Positions 35,875-45,327 of a DNA stretch of 58,963 bases are shown one piece after another (position 1 is the stretch's first letter; every line of letters begins with the position of its first letter). The stretch spans positions 1 to 58,963 of the forward strand of contig CASEUJ010000022.1 of NCBI GenBank assembly GCA_949291125.1. Reading direction: 5' to 3'. The stretch comes from an uncultured Ruminococcus sp. Lineage in GTDB: Bacteria > Bacillota > Clostridia > Oscillospirales > Ruminococcaceae. A program made the translations under genes and the position numbers. The notes beneath the pieces were generated by a model. It ran no database searches, had not been told where the DNA came from, and saw only the letters and a program-made list of their open reading frames with translations.

Positions 35875-37362
35875 TCAAATCTTGTAACAAATCGTAACTT
35901 GTGTCTTTTTGCGGTCGAACTCGATTTTTTTCACAAACGTGCACAACACATCGTTTTTTAGTGCTTCTGGGATTCCTTCTGCTTCTAAGATCGCCAGGTT
36001 TGATTTAATTACCTTGTGCGGTTCTTTCGCCTGCTCCTGCACTTTCGGTGTACAGTCCCGTATCTGTTCTAAAAGCATACCCATTTCCGACTGCACACGT
36101 ATCTTATTCTCACGATATTCTTCGAGGGTGTCGATACCAGCCTGATAAGATGCTTTTACTCTATCGAGCTTTTGCTTTACGCGACCAAGCTGTTTTTTCA
36201 GAAATCCATAGCGATCTTCAGAAATCTCTGAATCGCCGTCCAAAGCTGTAATGAAATTTCCTGTACCCATGTCTTCTCTGATCTGATCTAGCACAAGTCG
36301 GTTCAGTTTTGTGATCCGGATAAAATGTGATTCCGTGCACTTGCCGCGTGCATACTGGTGACATTGTACGCCGTCATTGCGCCTTGACATTGTAAGCGTA
36401 TAGCCACACGCACTGCACTTTACAAGTCCTTTGAGCATATACATCATCCCGTGTTCTTGATGTGCATTTCCGGCGTATTTCCGTTTGTTTTGCGACATCC
36501 TTTCCTGAACAGTCCGGAAAAGCTGTTCTGGGATGATCGGCACGTGAGAATTTGCAGAAATAATCGTATTTTCAGTAATTTTATCTGCGTGTGCTTGTCG
36601 TTTTGTGCCGCCCGGTGTCCAATGCATTTTCCCAGTATAAGTACGATTGCGTAAGAGATATTCTACATTCCGATTATCCCATCGATTTCCATATCTCGTT
36701 CTAATCCCAAATTCATTCAGCTGCATAGCAATTTTTCGCGTTGATTTTCCTGCGGCACAGTCTTCAAAAATCTTTTTGACGATCGGCGCTTCATCTGGAT
36801 CTGGTGCAAGCACGCCATTCTCTATATGATAGCCAAACGCAGCACTGCCAAGTACACCGCCGCGCCGCGCTTTTTCTGACATGCCACGTACGACTTCTTC
36901 TGCAAGATTGATGCTATAATACTCATCCATCGCTTCCAGCAAAGCCTCGATTAGGATTGAAGTTTTATCCTCCCCCAACTGTTCCGAGATTGAGATCACA
37001 TCAATCCCGCACTGCTTGCGCAGCATGGATTTATATATGATGCTGTCCTCCCGATTCCGAGCAAACCGTGAAAACTTCCACACAAGGATCGCCTCAAAAA
37101 GACGCGGCTTTTGTTTTGCTGCCCCAATCATGCGCTGAAATTCCGGCCGCTTGGTATTGCGTCCGCTGATCCCTTCGTCCATATATATAAATGTTTCAGG
37201 GACGATGTACCCGTGCTTCTGCGCATAGTCCACAATCGCCTTTTTCTGACTATCCGGTGAATATTCAATCTGATCGTCGGTAGATACCCGGATATATGCC
37301 GCAGCAATTTTCAAAGGATCATGCGCCTGACGACTGATTTCCCCGTTCCCGGCGCGTACCAT
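35875..37362 (-). CDS. Large serine recombinase of element B
   Basis: 495 aa from the ATG at 37362, 6-7 bases after AAAGGAG; a longer frame exists upstream but lacks a ribosome site. Nucleophile Ser27 in AAYIRVSTDDQ; WKFSRFARNREDS; recombinase domain (GSAAFGYHIENG to about residue 290); zinc ribbon (LVKCSACGYTLTM and C-containing partner, about 310-345); coiled coil (about 375-440). Only distantly like the element A recombinase, so the two were acquired separately. The 3' end lies 34 bp from the left core. A CATACAAT motif at 37457-37450, like a mother-cell sigma -10 box, lies upstream. Confidence 0.92.
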   Translation of the reverse strand: MVRAGNGEISRQAHDPLKIAAAYIRVSTDDQIEYSPDSQKKAIVDYAQKHGYIVPETFIYMDEGISGRNTKRPEFQRMIGAAKQKPRLFEAILVWKFSRFARNREDSIIYKSMLRKQCGIDVISISEQLGEDKTSILIEALLEAMDEYYSINLAEEVVRGMSEKARRGGVLGSAAFGYHIENGVLAPDPDEAPIVKKIFEDCAAGKSTRKIAMQLNEFGIRTRYGNRWDNRNVEYLLRNRTYTGKMHWTPGGTKRQAHADKITENTIISANSHVPIIPEQLFRTVQERMSQNKRKYAGNAHQEHGMMYMLKGLVKCSACGYTLTMSRRNDGVQCHQYARGKCTESHFIRITKLNRLVLDQIREDMGTGNFITALDGDSEISEDRYGFLKKQLGRVKQKLDRVKASYQAGIDTLEEYRENKIRVQSEMGMLLEQIRDCTPKVQEQAKEPHKVIKSNLAILEAEGIPEALKNDVLCTFVKKIEFDRKKTQVTICYKI

Positions 37363-37471
37363 ATACACCATCTCCTTTACAGCGATTACACCGCATACGC
37401 CAACCATTCAACCAAAAACAGAGGTCTTTTTGTAACGTGCGGTTGATTCATTGTATGCCGAATCAAGCGAA

Positions 37472-37516
37472 AAGACGCTTACGAGTTCTAAAAACAGAAC
37501 TCAAAGCGTCTTTTTT
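37472..37516. terminator. Strong bidirectional terminator/hairpin
   Basis: AAGACGCTT and GAGTTCT pair with AGAACTC and AAGCGTCTT around a six-base loop; T-runs on both strands. It ends the GH31 transcript, which would otherwise run into the recombinase gene from upstream. Confidence 0.8.
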
Positions 37517-37572
37517 CGATGGTGATTTTTCAAATGTTGATAAGCCAGATGCCCGGTGATGTGCGCTTTTAT

Positions 37573-39555
37573 TTACACAGTGCGGAGATTCTGCTCTAAA
37601 TTACAGGATTTGGAAATACCGTCGTCTTCATACAGCGCATATGTGGCATCATTCCATCCCAAAAAGCACAAACGATTTGTGTCCAACGATGTGGTATTGT
37701 CTGCGCTTTGCACCAGAGGAATCTTTTTCCCATTTCGAATAAAGAATATCAGTTCATTGCATTTTGCTGGAACATAATGATGTCCCTTTGGAAGGATCTG
37801 TGTTTCCAGATCCTCTAATCCTCGCATCCGTACCAGCATCATTTCTTCGGGCAAGTAGACATATCTGCCCTGTGCATTCTGCTGATAGATTGGCGTGATC
37901 ATCAGCTCATCGCCAAGGAGAAGCTGATCTTCCACATTTCTTGCCATATCATCTTCCCGAAACACAAATCCGAGCGGCTGGAACATCATATCCCCATTCA
38001 AAACTGCCTTCATATACTCGCTATAGATGTACGGGATCAGACCATAACGGATCTCGATCATCTTCTTGGTGTCGGCAACATTCGCAAATTGATAAAGCTC
38101 TTGTTCTCTTGTTCCGAGGGCAGAATGGTTACGCATCAACGGCGTGAAGATCGACAGCTGTAACCAGCGCATCACTAAGTCCTCTGTCGTCTGACTGCCA
38201 AAACCACAGGTATCTGCACCATTGAACAAAAAGCCTGCCATATTGAGAGAAGGAAGCATCTGTAGGTTCATCAGTAAGTGAGACCACCAGGACTTGTTGT
38301 CGCCCTGCCAAATGCCGCCGAACCGGTGTGCACCGATGTAAGATGCACGAGAGAACATCAGAATCCGTTTGTCCGGCACAAGACGATCAAACCCTTCGGA
38401 TGCAGCCCGTGTCATCTGATAGCCATAGAGATTATGCACCTTGCTATGCACCACTTTTTCTCCATCGATCTCATGATAAAAACTATCATAGTCTTCTCTG
38501 CGATTGCTGATCCCTTCCACTAAACCTTTGAACTCAAAGAACTCATTCACGCCCATATTTTGCTGACTCAGATCATTGATGCGCTGCATTACATCGTCCA
38601 AATGTTTTTCTGTATAGAATATCGCCGGCTCATTCATATCGTTCCAAAAGCCGTCGATCCCCATGTCCAGCAGGATCTGATATTTCTCGCCAAACCAATT
38701 TCTGGTCTCCGATTTCATGAAATCCGGAAAGTGCACCTTGCCGGGCCATACTGCGCCGACAAAGTCTTTTCCTTCAGCGTCCTTGCAGAAATAGTCGTTC
38801 TGAACACCCTCTTCATAAACATCATATCCTTCTTCAATCCTAACGCCGGCGTCGATGATTGGCACCAAATGAATGCCCCGTGCCAGCATATCACTTTGCA
38901 GCTGTTTCAAATCTGAAAAACGCGTCGGATCAACGGTAAAGTCCTTATAGCGCTCCATGTAATCGATATCCAGATAGATGCTATCGAGCGGAATTCCGTA
39001 TTCTGCGTGCTTGTCCGCAATTGCACGAACATCTTCTTCGGTTCGATACCCCCATCGACTCTGTCCATAACCAAACGCCCACTTCGGTGCGATATAGCTT
39101 TGGCCGATTATGCTGCGAAACTGCTTGACAATCTCCCGCTCTGTTTCTCCGGTGATCATATAGATCATACAATCAGCACTTTCCAGCGTAACCTGAAGTA
39201 CGCTGTGATCGGTAAAGCCAACATCGAATTCCACCATGCCGCCGTAATCAAAAAATACACCAAACAATTCCTTTCCGGAAATTAAAAGGAAATTGTGTGC
39301 ACCGTACAACGACTGTGTATCTTCCTCATGATTCGGATTGTCGAAGTTAAAGCTCTGGTATTTCCAGCCGCGCTTGTTGATGCCGCGCACCTGTTCTCCT
39401 AATCCGTATACAATATCTTCTTCCGAAAGCCCATAGGAAAACGTCCGGTTTTCATTCGTCGTCTGAAAAAACGGCAGTGTTCCATGAGAGAGTGAAATCT
39501 CTGTGACGACTGCTTCTGTTTCGATAGGATTTCCATATTGATATTTTTGAATCAT
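37573..39555 (-). CDS. GH31 alpha-glucosidase/xylosidase-type enzyme
   Basis: 660 aa, no signal peptide, cytoplasmic. Landmarks: the galactose-mutarotase-like N domain; GYGQSRWGYRTEEDVRAIAD; the nucleophile Asp in DGFWNDMNEPAIFY (about residue 310); SRASYIGAHRFGGIWQGDN; MAGFLFNGADTCGF. GH31 members hydrolyse alpha-glucosides, alpha-xylosides or sulfoquinovosides; the one used here is unknown. Divergent from its LacI-type regulator, with an operator candidate just after its -10. GGAGG precedes the ATG. Confidence 0.9.
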   Translation of the reverse strand: MIQKYQYGNPIETEAVVTEISLSHGTLPFFQTTNENRTFSYGLSEEDIVYGLGEQVRGINKRGWKYQSFNFDNPNHEEDTQSLYGAHNFLLISGKELFGVFFDYGGMVEFDVGFTDHSVLQVTLESADCMIYMITGETEREIVKQFRSIIGQSYIAPKWAFGYGQSRWGYRTEEDVRAIADKHAEYGIPLDSIYLDIDYMERYKDFTVDPTRFSDLKQLQSDMLARGIHLVPIIDAGVRIEEGYDVYEEGVQNDYFCKDAEGKDFVGAVWPGKVHFPDFMKSETRNWFGEKYQILLDMGIDGFWNDMNEPAIFYTEKHLDDVMQRINDLSQQNMGVNEFFEFKGLVEGISNRREDYDSFYHEIDGEKVVHSKVHNLYGYQMTRAASEGFDRLVPDKRILMFSRASYIGAHRFGGIWQGDNKSWWSHLLMNLQMLPSLNMAGFLFNGADTCGFGSQTTEDLVMRWLQLSIFTPLMRNHSALGTREQELYQFANVADTKKMIEIRYGLIPYIYSEYMKAVLNGDMMFQPLGFVFREDDMARNVEDQLLLGDELMITPIYQQNAQGRYVYLPEEMMLVRMRGLEDLETQILPKGHHYVPAKCNELIFFIRNGKKIPLVQSADNTTSLDTNRLCFLGWNDATYALYEDDGISKSCNLEQNLRTV

Positions 39556-39678
39556 ATTATAACCTCCATAATACGAAAATCAGCTTTTCTGAAGCAAGCA
39601 GTTTTTGGGGTAGATCCATCTGGATCGATCCTCACAGACTTTTGCCTCGCATACCATTTTTCATCTTTTGCAATTTTA

Positions 39679-39725
39679 TGCAACCGATTGCGTTATCATT
39701 ATACCACAAGATATAAAAATTGCAA
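39679..39725 (-). promoter_or_regulatory. GH31 promoter with LacI-type operator
   Basis: Minus strand TTGCAA (39725-39720), 16 bp, TATAAT (39703-39698). Directly downstream is the imperfect dyad TGCAACCGATTGCG (39679-39692) with the central CG step usual for LacI-family sites. Confidence 0.65.
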
Positions 39726-39821
39726 TACTTTTTCACAGGTTTCTATGTTTTAACTAAATACAAAGATATATTATTGTTTGATTATGACAAATTATCAAAA
39801 AACTCCTTGAATGCAAGAATT

Positions 39822-39876
39822 TTGCATGCAATTATTTTGCAAAGACATTGACAATATTGCATGAACGTGGTATAAT
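39822..39876 (+). promoter_or_regulatory. Promoter and palindrome of the second lacI gene
   Basis: TTGACA (39848-39853), 17 bp, TATAAT (39871-39876). The palindrome TTGCATGCAA (39822-39831) lies just upstream of the -35; similar TTGCA words recur in the region. Confidence 0.7.
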
Positions 39877-39911
39877 ATTCTCATAAACGAAGAGAAAGGA
39901 AGAATGCATCT

Positions 39912-40976
39912 ATGATCACCATGGAAGATGTAGCAAAAGCGGCTGGCGTATCGGTTTCAACGGTTTCCCGCGTTTGCAGCGGCAATGCATCAATCAGTGA
40001 AAAGACACGCGAAAAAGTTCAAAACGCGATCAAAAAACTGGGATATGTGTCAAATTTCCAGGCTTCAAGTCTGGCAACGCACAACTCCCATACAATCGGA
40101 ATTGTTCTGCCACCATCAGATCAAGCAGCATATCAGAACACTTTTTTTCTGGAGATCATCCGCGGCATCGGTATGATATGCAATACAAATAAATATATGA
40201 GCGCCATAATCACGGCACAAACAGAGCAAGAATTATTGCAATCCATTCATGATTGTACAAAAAGTCAGTTCGTTTCCGGATATATCCTTTTATATTCCCA
40301 CGAGCAAGACCCAGTTACTGATTATCTTCAGCAAGAACAGATCCCCTATGTCATTGTCGGGAAACCCACCAGTGCAACTCAAAATGAATGCAGCGTGGAT
40401 ACAGACAACATTCTAGCAGGGCGCGAGGTAACGGAATATCTAATTGCAATGGGACATCGAAAAATTGCGTTCCTCTCTGAAAAAAGCAATTACAACTTTT
40501 CACTGGACAGAAAACGCGGATACCTTCTTGCATTGACGGAACACAACATCCCAATTGAGCAGAACTATATTGCAGAAACTACAGAGCCGCCTTGCCCGGA
40601 GGAACTAGGCATTCATGCGATGCTCACTTGTCCCGATCCACCATCTGCTGTCATTGCAGATGACGACATGCTGGCGGTTTCTCTGATCCATGCCGCACAC
40701 ATGTTGCAGATCCATGTACCAGGCGATCTGTCCGTCATTTCTTTTAATGATTCTCTTCTCGCGCGTTTCTGCATGCCGCCTCTGACAAGCGTCAATGTCC
40801 ATGCACCACAGCTTGGAACAGAAGCAGCGCTGCGTATGATTCATAATATTGAACATCCCGATGAGAAACCTGCCAAAGCTGTGGTGCCGCATCAGCTAAT
40901 TGAACGTGAAAGCTGCATTCCTCCGCAGGCACAGCGCAGAGATCCCAGAAACGAAATTATCCCCAACAAACCATAA
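39912..40976 (+). CDS. LacI-family regulator (element B)
   Basis: 354 aa. HTH DVAKAAGVSVSTVSRVCSGN at about residues 6-25, hinge ASSLATHNSHTIGIVLP, sensor domain with DTDNILAGREVTEYLIAMGH and the C-terminal NVHAPQLGTEAALRMI. Divergent from GH31 and 1.2 kb from the alpha-galactoside operon; most likely controls GH31 and perhaps itself through the TTGCA-containing dyads between them. Confidence 0.9.
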   Translation: MITMEDVAKAAGVSVSTVSRVCSGNASISEKTREKVQNAIKKLGYVSNFQASSLATHNSHTIGIVLPPSDQAAYQNTFFLEIIRGIGMICNTNKYMSAIITAQTEQELLQSIHDCTKSQFVSGYILLYSHEQDPVTDYLQQEQIPYVIVGKPTSATQNECSVDTDNILAGREVTEYLIAMGHRKIAFLSEKSNYNFSLDRKRGYLLALTEHNIPIEQNYIAETTEPPCPEELGIHAMLTCPDPPSAVIADDDMLAVSLIHAAHMLQIHVPGDLSVISFNDSLLARFCMPPLTSVNVHAPQLGTEAALRMIHNIEHPDEKPAKAVVPHQLIERESCIPPQAQRRDPRNEIIPNKP

Positions 40977-40977
40977 A

Positions 40978-41083
40978 GGCTGCTGTCAGATCATCCAATC
41001 ATCCAAAACGCAGCAGCCCTATATATCTTTTATATATAAATTTTATCGCACAAATGGATCAGATGTCAGAAATTGCATTTGTG
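40978..41083. terminator. Convergent terminator region lacI/araC
   Basis: GGCTGCTG (40978-40985) pairs with CAGCAGCC (41011-41018), giving an end for the lacI transcript. CACAAATG (41049-41056) pairs with CATTTGTG (41076-41083), serving the convergent araC-type gene. T-tracts are weak. Confidence 0.5.
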
Positions 41084-41092
41084 ATCCCCTTT

Positions 41093-41974
41093 TCATTCAT
41101 CTGCATTCTCCTTTGATAAAGTATGCTGTGTGCGCCATTCACGCGGCGAGATACCATAGATATGCTTAAACGCTCGGGAAAAATGCAGCGGATTAGAGTA
41201 TCCTACCGCACAGCCAATGTCCCCGATAGGCATTCCGGTCAAGATCAGAAGCTCAGACGCCTTGACCATTCGATACTTCATCAAAAACTCCTGCGGCGTC
41301 GATCCAACCGCTTCCCGAAAGATCTTTCCAAAATAGCTGCGATTCAGACCACAGGTTTCGGCGATTTCCTCCACCGTAATGGGGTTTTGAAAATTATGTT
41401 CAATAAAGACAATTGCCTCATGGATATAATTGTCCCGGAGAGCACTGATGTGATTGATGCGTGTTGTAGAAACCGAGCGGATCAGATAATCCAGAAACAA
41501 GTACAGGTGTCCAATTAAATGAAAGGGTGACATCTCCCGATGATCAATGATATATAACAGCTCTTGTGCCATTTCCTCCCGGAACTCTTTGGATTTTGCA
41601 CTGTATACTGGGTGCCCCGGAGAAAAGCCCGCCGTTTCGAGCAAAGACTTGACCCGTAGCCCGTCGAACTCAACCCAGACATATTCCCACGGGATATCTG
41701 AATCGGCTATATAGGTTGTGATTTGGTTCGGAAACAGAAAAAATCCCTGCATACTCCGGATCAGATACTCTCGATTTTCTCCTTTGTTATCTGCCGCAAT
41801 TAGTGTCCCTTTCCCAGAGAGAATATAGTGAAACAAATAGTGATTTCGCGCCGCCGGCCCGAAAGAATGGGCAGGTTTACAACGCTCCCATCCAAATTGA
41901 AAAAGCCCCAGATCAACAAAGCTATGGCTGGGAAAAACAGAAAAAATCAAATCATTCATTGTGATATGTCCCAA
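41093..41974 (-). CDS. AraC-family regulator of alpha-galactoside use
   Basis: 293 aa if started at the TTG at 41974, 6 bases after AAAGGA; the ATG at 41959 is the alternative. The longer frame to 42037 overlaps the predicted promoter and is rejected. N-terminal cupin sugar-sensing domain (HYLFHYILSGKGTLIAAD, about residues 50-70) and C-terminal double HTH (VEEIAETCGLNRSYFGKIF; IGDIGCAVGYSNPLHFSRAF). Divergent from the binding protein-permease-GH36-gal operon; likely an activator like MsmR/RafR-type proteins. Confidence 0.88.
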   Translation of the reverse strand: MGHITMNDLIFSVFPSHSFVDLGLFQFGWERCKPAHSFGPAARNHYLFHYILSGKGTLIAADNKGENREYLIRSMQGFFLFPNQITTYIADSDIPWEYVWVEFDGLRVKSLLETAGFSPGHPVYSAKSKEFREEMAQELLYIIDHREMSPFHLIGHLYLFLDYLIRSVSTTRINHISALRDNYIHEAIVFIEHNFQNPITVEEIAETCGLNRSYFGKIFREAVGSTPQEFLMKYRMVKASELLILTGMPIGDIGCAVGYSNPLHFSRAFKHIYGISPREWRTQHTLSKENADE

Positions 41975-42008
41975 AGAAACGTCCTTTCTCAGAAATTCTA
42001 TTAGGAAT

Positions 42009-42037
42009 ATTGTATCATAGAACATGCCAAAATGCAA
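42009..42037 (-). promoter_or_regulatory. Promoter of the araC-type gene
   Basis: Minus strand TTGCAT (42037-42032), 17 bp, TACAAT (42014-42009); start near 42002 leaves a short leader to the TTG at 41974. Confidence 0.65.
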
Positions 42038-42063
42038 GATTCATTTTGCAAAAATAAATAAAT

Positions 42064-42129
42064 ATAGCATAAAGGTATAAAATACGCCGATTTATGCTAT
42101 TTACGCATTGCATTTTGATATGATATAAT
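42064..42129 (+). promoter_or_regulatory. AraC-type dyad and alpha-galactoside operon promoter
   Basis: Perfect arms ATAGCATAAA (42064-42073) and TTTATGCTAT (42091-42100), 17 bases apart, end directly at a poor -35 (TTACGC, 42101-42106), followed by 17 bp and a perfect TATAAT (42124-42129). A weak -35 with an abutting dyad is the layout of an activator-dependent promoter. Confidence 0.75.
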
Positions 42130-42167
42130 ATATACAATGAAATTCGAAAATCAAAGGAGGTCATCTT

Positions 42168-43463
42168 ATGAAGAAAAGAAGATCGGCAGGGATTCTGGTA
42201 CTGCTCGGCTTTCTGACCCCATCTCTGCTGATGTTGCAGGGATGCGGTTCAGACAAAACCAGTGATGGAAAAACCATCGTCACAATGGTGCAGTATAAAC
42301 CAGAAGCAGTATCGGCATTTGAAGAGATCGAAGAACGCTTCAATGCCACGCACGATGATATCCTACTTCAAATCGAATCCCCGAACGAGGCCATGACGGT
42401 GCTCAAGACACGCTTTATCCGAGAAGACTATCCGGATATCGTAGGCATCGGCGGCGACATCAACTATTCCAACTTCCTAGATGCAGACATGTTCATGGAC
42501 ATTTCCGATTTTGAGGGCGTGGCAGATATCAAGCCCGCTTATATGGAAATGGAAGATGCGTTGGAGTTCATTCCAAAAGAAGGCATTTATGCGCTCCCCT
42601 ATGTGGCAAACTGTGCTGGGATTTTGTACAATAAGGATATCTTCCAGGAAAACGGTTGGGAGATTCCGACAACCTGGACGGAATTCATTGATCTCTGCGA
42701 AACGATCCAGAATACTACAGACATATATCCGTTATATTTCGGATACAAAGACACCTGGACATGTCTGGCACCATGGAACGCACTGGCAGTAGGTCTGTCC
42801 TATCAGACCGTGTGCAGCGATGTCAATGCCGGCTTAACGACATTCAGCGATGAGTATGTTGAAGTCGCAGAAAAAGACAAACAACTTCTGCAGTATGCCG
42901 AGTCGAACCCCTATGCCTACAGCTATAACGATGCATGTACTGCCTTCGCAAGAGGACAGGCGGCAATGTTCCCCATCGGCAGCTATGCCGTACCGCAGAT
43001 CCAGTCCGTCAACCCGGATATCAACATCGATTCCTTTACATTCCCGGCAAATGAGAATGCCGAGGACAATGTATTGAACTCTGGCGTCGACCTGCACTTC
43101 TGTGTCATGAAACAGACGGAGCATAAAGAGGAAGTCTATGAGGTTCTACGCTTTTTATTTGAAGATGAGACCATTCAGATCTATCTCGACGATCAGAATG
43201 CGATCCCCTGTAAGGAAGGCGACTTTGAGCTGCCGTCTATGCTTGATGGCATGTTAGAAGATATCGAAAGCGGCAACATGGCGGACTTCCACGACCACCA
43301 TTATCCCAGCGAAATGAGCGTGGATGCAATGGTACAAACTTATCTGATGGATGACAGCCCAGATGCAACAGAAACCTTCTTAGCACGATTTGACCGCGAA
43401 TGGGTACGCTATAATCGCAGGTTGATCGAAAGAGTAAAAGAATATGAGGAGGGATTGTCATGA
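42168..43463 (+). CDS. Sugar-binding lipoprotein (alpha-galactoside ABC)
   Basis: 431 aa CUT1 solute-binding lipoprotein. Signal peptide with lipobox MLQGCGS (Cys about residue 26). Mid-protein text ALPYVANCAGILYNKDIFQE and ARGQAAMFPIGSYAVPQI is typical. Captures an oligosaccharide outside the cell for the two permeases that follow; with GH36 in the operon, raffinose-family sugars or melibiose are likely. AAAGGAGG precedes the ATG. No ATPase is encoded in this operon, so it probably borrows the MsmK-type ATPase at 13179-14273 or another. Confidence 0.9.
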   Translation: MKKRRSAGILVLLGFLTPSLLMLQGCGSDKTSDGKTIVTMVQYKPEAVSAFEEIEERFNATHDDILLQIESPNEAMTVLKTRFIREDYPDIVGIGGDINYSNFLDADMFMDISDFEGVADIKPAYMEMEDALEFIPKEGIYALPYVANCAGILYNKDIFQENGWEIPTTWTEFIDLCETIQNTTDIYPLYFGYKDTWTCLAPWNALAVGLSYQTVCSDVNAGLTTFSDEYVEVAEKDKQLLQYAESNPYAYSYNDACTAFARGQAAMFPIGSYAVPQIQSVNPDINIDSFTFPANENAEDNVLNSGVDLHFCVMKQTEHKEEVYEVLRFLFEDETIQIYLDDQNAIPCKEGDFELPSMLDGMLEDIESGNMADFHDHHYPSEMSVDAMVQTYLMDDSPDATETFLARFDREWVRYNRRLIERVKEYEEGLS

Positions 43464-44353
43464 ATTCGATCCAGAAAGTCAGAAAGCCCATGACCAAACG
43501 AACAAAAACATTACTTCTGATGACATTACCGGCCCTGATCTTATTTATCCTATTCAATACAGTGCCGCTGATTACCGGCGCATTTTACAGCCTGACGGAT
43601 TATCGCGGCTATGGTACCTATGAATTTGTAGGATTACAGAACTTTATCGATCTGTTTCAAGACAGCCGTGTCGGAAAATCCTATCTGTTCACTTTCAAAT
43701 ATGCTATCGCAGGAACCATTCTGGTCAATGTGCTTTCTTTGCTGATCGCAATGGGACTAAACAGTAAGATCAAGTTCAAAAGCACCTTGCGCGGCATCTA
43801 TTTCCTGCCGAATATTTTAGGCGGACTGGTTGTCGGTTATATCTTCAGCTTTATTTTCACTTATATCATTCCAACTGCGGCACAAGCACTACACATCGAT
43901 TTTTTAAGCAGCAGTATTCTTGCAAGCGAAACATGGGCATGGGTCGGCGTATTGATTGTCGGCGTATGGCAGACCGTCGCCATGAACACCATCATCTATA
44001 TTTCCGGTCTGCAAACCATTCCGGCAGATATTTATGAGGCGAGTTCGATTGACGGCGCCGGAAAATGGTATACTTTCCGCAAATTGACATTGCCGCTGTT
44101 GATCCCGTTTATTTCCACCAATCTGATCCTGAGCACCAAGAATATGCTGATGGTATTCGATCAGATCATGTCATTAACCAAAGGCGGTCCTGCACAGAGC
44201 ACCGAGTCGATCTCCTACCTGATCTACCGCAACGGTATGGACGGCGGACAATTCGGCTTCCAGAGCGCGAATGCAGTCGTATTCTTTGTTCTGATCGTAA
44301 CGATCTCTGTGATCCAGCTTGCTATCACGAATAAAAAGGAGGAGCAGTTATGA
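43460..44353 (+). CDS. Sugar ABC permease (MalF/MsmF type)
   Basis: 297 aa, about six membrane helices. EAA loop YEASSIDGAGKWYTFRKLTL; C-terminal GGPAQSTESISYLIYRNG is characteristic of MsmF-like permeases. Start overlaps the binding-protein stop by 4 bases (ATGA). Confidence 0.92.
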   Translation: MNSIQKVRKPMTKRTKTLLLMTLPALILFILFNTVPLITGAFYSLTDYRGYGTYEFVGLQNFIDLFQDSRVGKSYLFTFKYAIAGTILVNVLSLLIAMGLNSKIKFKSTLRGIYFLPNILGGLVVGYIFSFIFTYIIPTAAQALHIDFLSSSILASETWAWVGVLIVGVWQTVAMNTIIYISGLQTIPADIYEASSIDGAGKWYTFRKLTLPLLIPFISTNLILSTKNMLMVFDQIMSLTKGGPAQSTESISYLIYRNGMDGGQFGFQSANAVVFFVLIVTISVIQLAITNKKEEQL

Positions 44354-45258
44354 GTTCTGAAAGACATCATGTTCCGCAATTACCCGAAGTACATATCAAA
44401 CCAGCCAGTGAAATCCGGAATGACAAAGACAGCAAATCGAATATTTTTCTGACCATACTGCTGATACTCGGCTGTATCACGATCTTATTCCCGCTTTATA
44501 TGACAGTGATCATTGCGCTCAAATCGCCGTCTGAAATGACAAACGATATCGCAGGTGCACTGAGCTTTCCGAACAGCTTTAGCCTTGATAATTTCGCAGA
44601 GGCCATGCGAGTCACAAACTTCTGGAACTCTCTGACCAATAGCTTGGTGATCACCGGCATTACTATTATTCTCGCACTTATCATTCATTCGATGGCCGGT
44701 TATGCGATCGGCAGAAGTATGGCACGGCATAAGGGTTTCAAGCTGATGTATTTCTATATCGTCAGCGGTATGTTCGTACCGTTTGCAATCCTGATGATGC
44801 CCCTTGTCAAAGAAACGGCAAAAATGAATCTCGACAATATGTTTGGCGTAATTCTTCTGTATGTCGTCTTCTATATGCCGATGAATGTTATGCTTTACAG
44901 CGGTTATCTGAAAAATGTTCCCCTTGCAATGGAAGAAGCAGCAGACATCGATGGTGCGTCCACATGGAAAACTTACTGGACGATCATTTTCCCGATGATG
45001 AAGCCGATGCATGCAACCGTTGCAGTATTAACAGCACTCGGCACATGGAACGATGTCATGACGCCGCTTGTCATCATGTCTGGTTCGGAACATACCACAT
45101 TGCCGCTTGCCCAGCTTAATTTCCAGACACAATTCGGCACGAACTATAACCTGGCGTTTGCCTCTTATCTGCTTGCCTTGATCCCGATCCTGATTTTCTA
45201 CATTTTCTGTCAGAAGCAGATCATCGGCGGCATTGCAAACGGCGCAGTCAAGGGGTAA
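44350..45258 (+). CDS. Sugar ABC permease (MalG/MsmG type)
   Basis: 302 aa with about six membrane helices after a longer hydrophilic N-terminus (about 32 residues). EAA loop EEAADIDGASTWKTYWTIIF. Overlaps the preceding gene by 4 bases. Works with the MalF-type permease; the ATPase is not in this operon. Confidence 0.92.
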   Translation: MSSERHHVPQLPEVHIKPASEIRNDKDSKSNIFLTILLILGCITILFPLYMTVIIALKSPSEMTNDIAGALSFPNSFSLDNFAEAMRVTNFWNSLTNSLVITGITIILALIIHSMAGYAIGRSMARHKGFKLMYFYIVSGMFVPFAILMMPLVKETAKMNLDNMFGVILLYVVFYMPMNVMLYSGYLKNVPLAMEEAADIDGASTWKTYWTIIFPMMKPMHATVAVLTALGTWNDVMTPLVIMSGSEHTTLPLAQLNFQTQFGTNYNLAFASYLLALIPILIFYIFCQKQIIGGIANGAVKG

Positions 45259-45327
45259 AACTCTAATACATCAGAGATCGGATGGATCTCTCTGCATTGG
45301 GGCTAAGCCCGATCAAAGATTCATGCT

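Noticed and set aside
41975-42037. Longer N-terminus for the AraC-type regulator
   Set aside because: The extra 21 codons overlap its predicted promoter (TTGCAT-17-TACAAT), so transcription would start after them.
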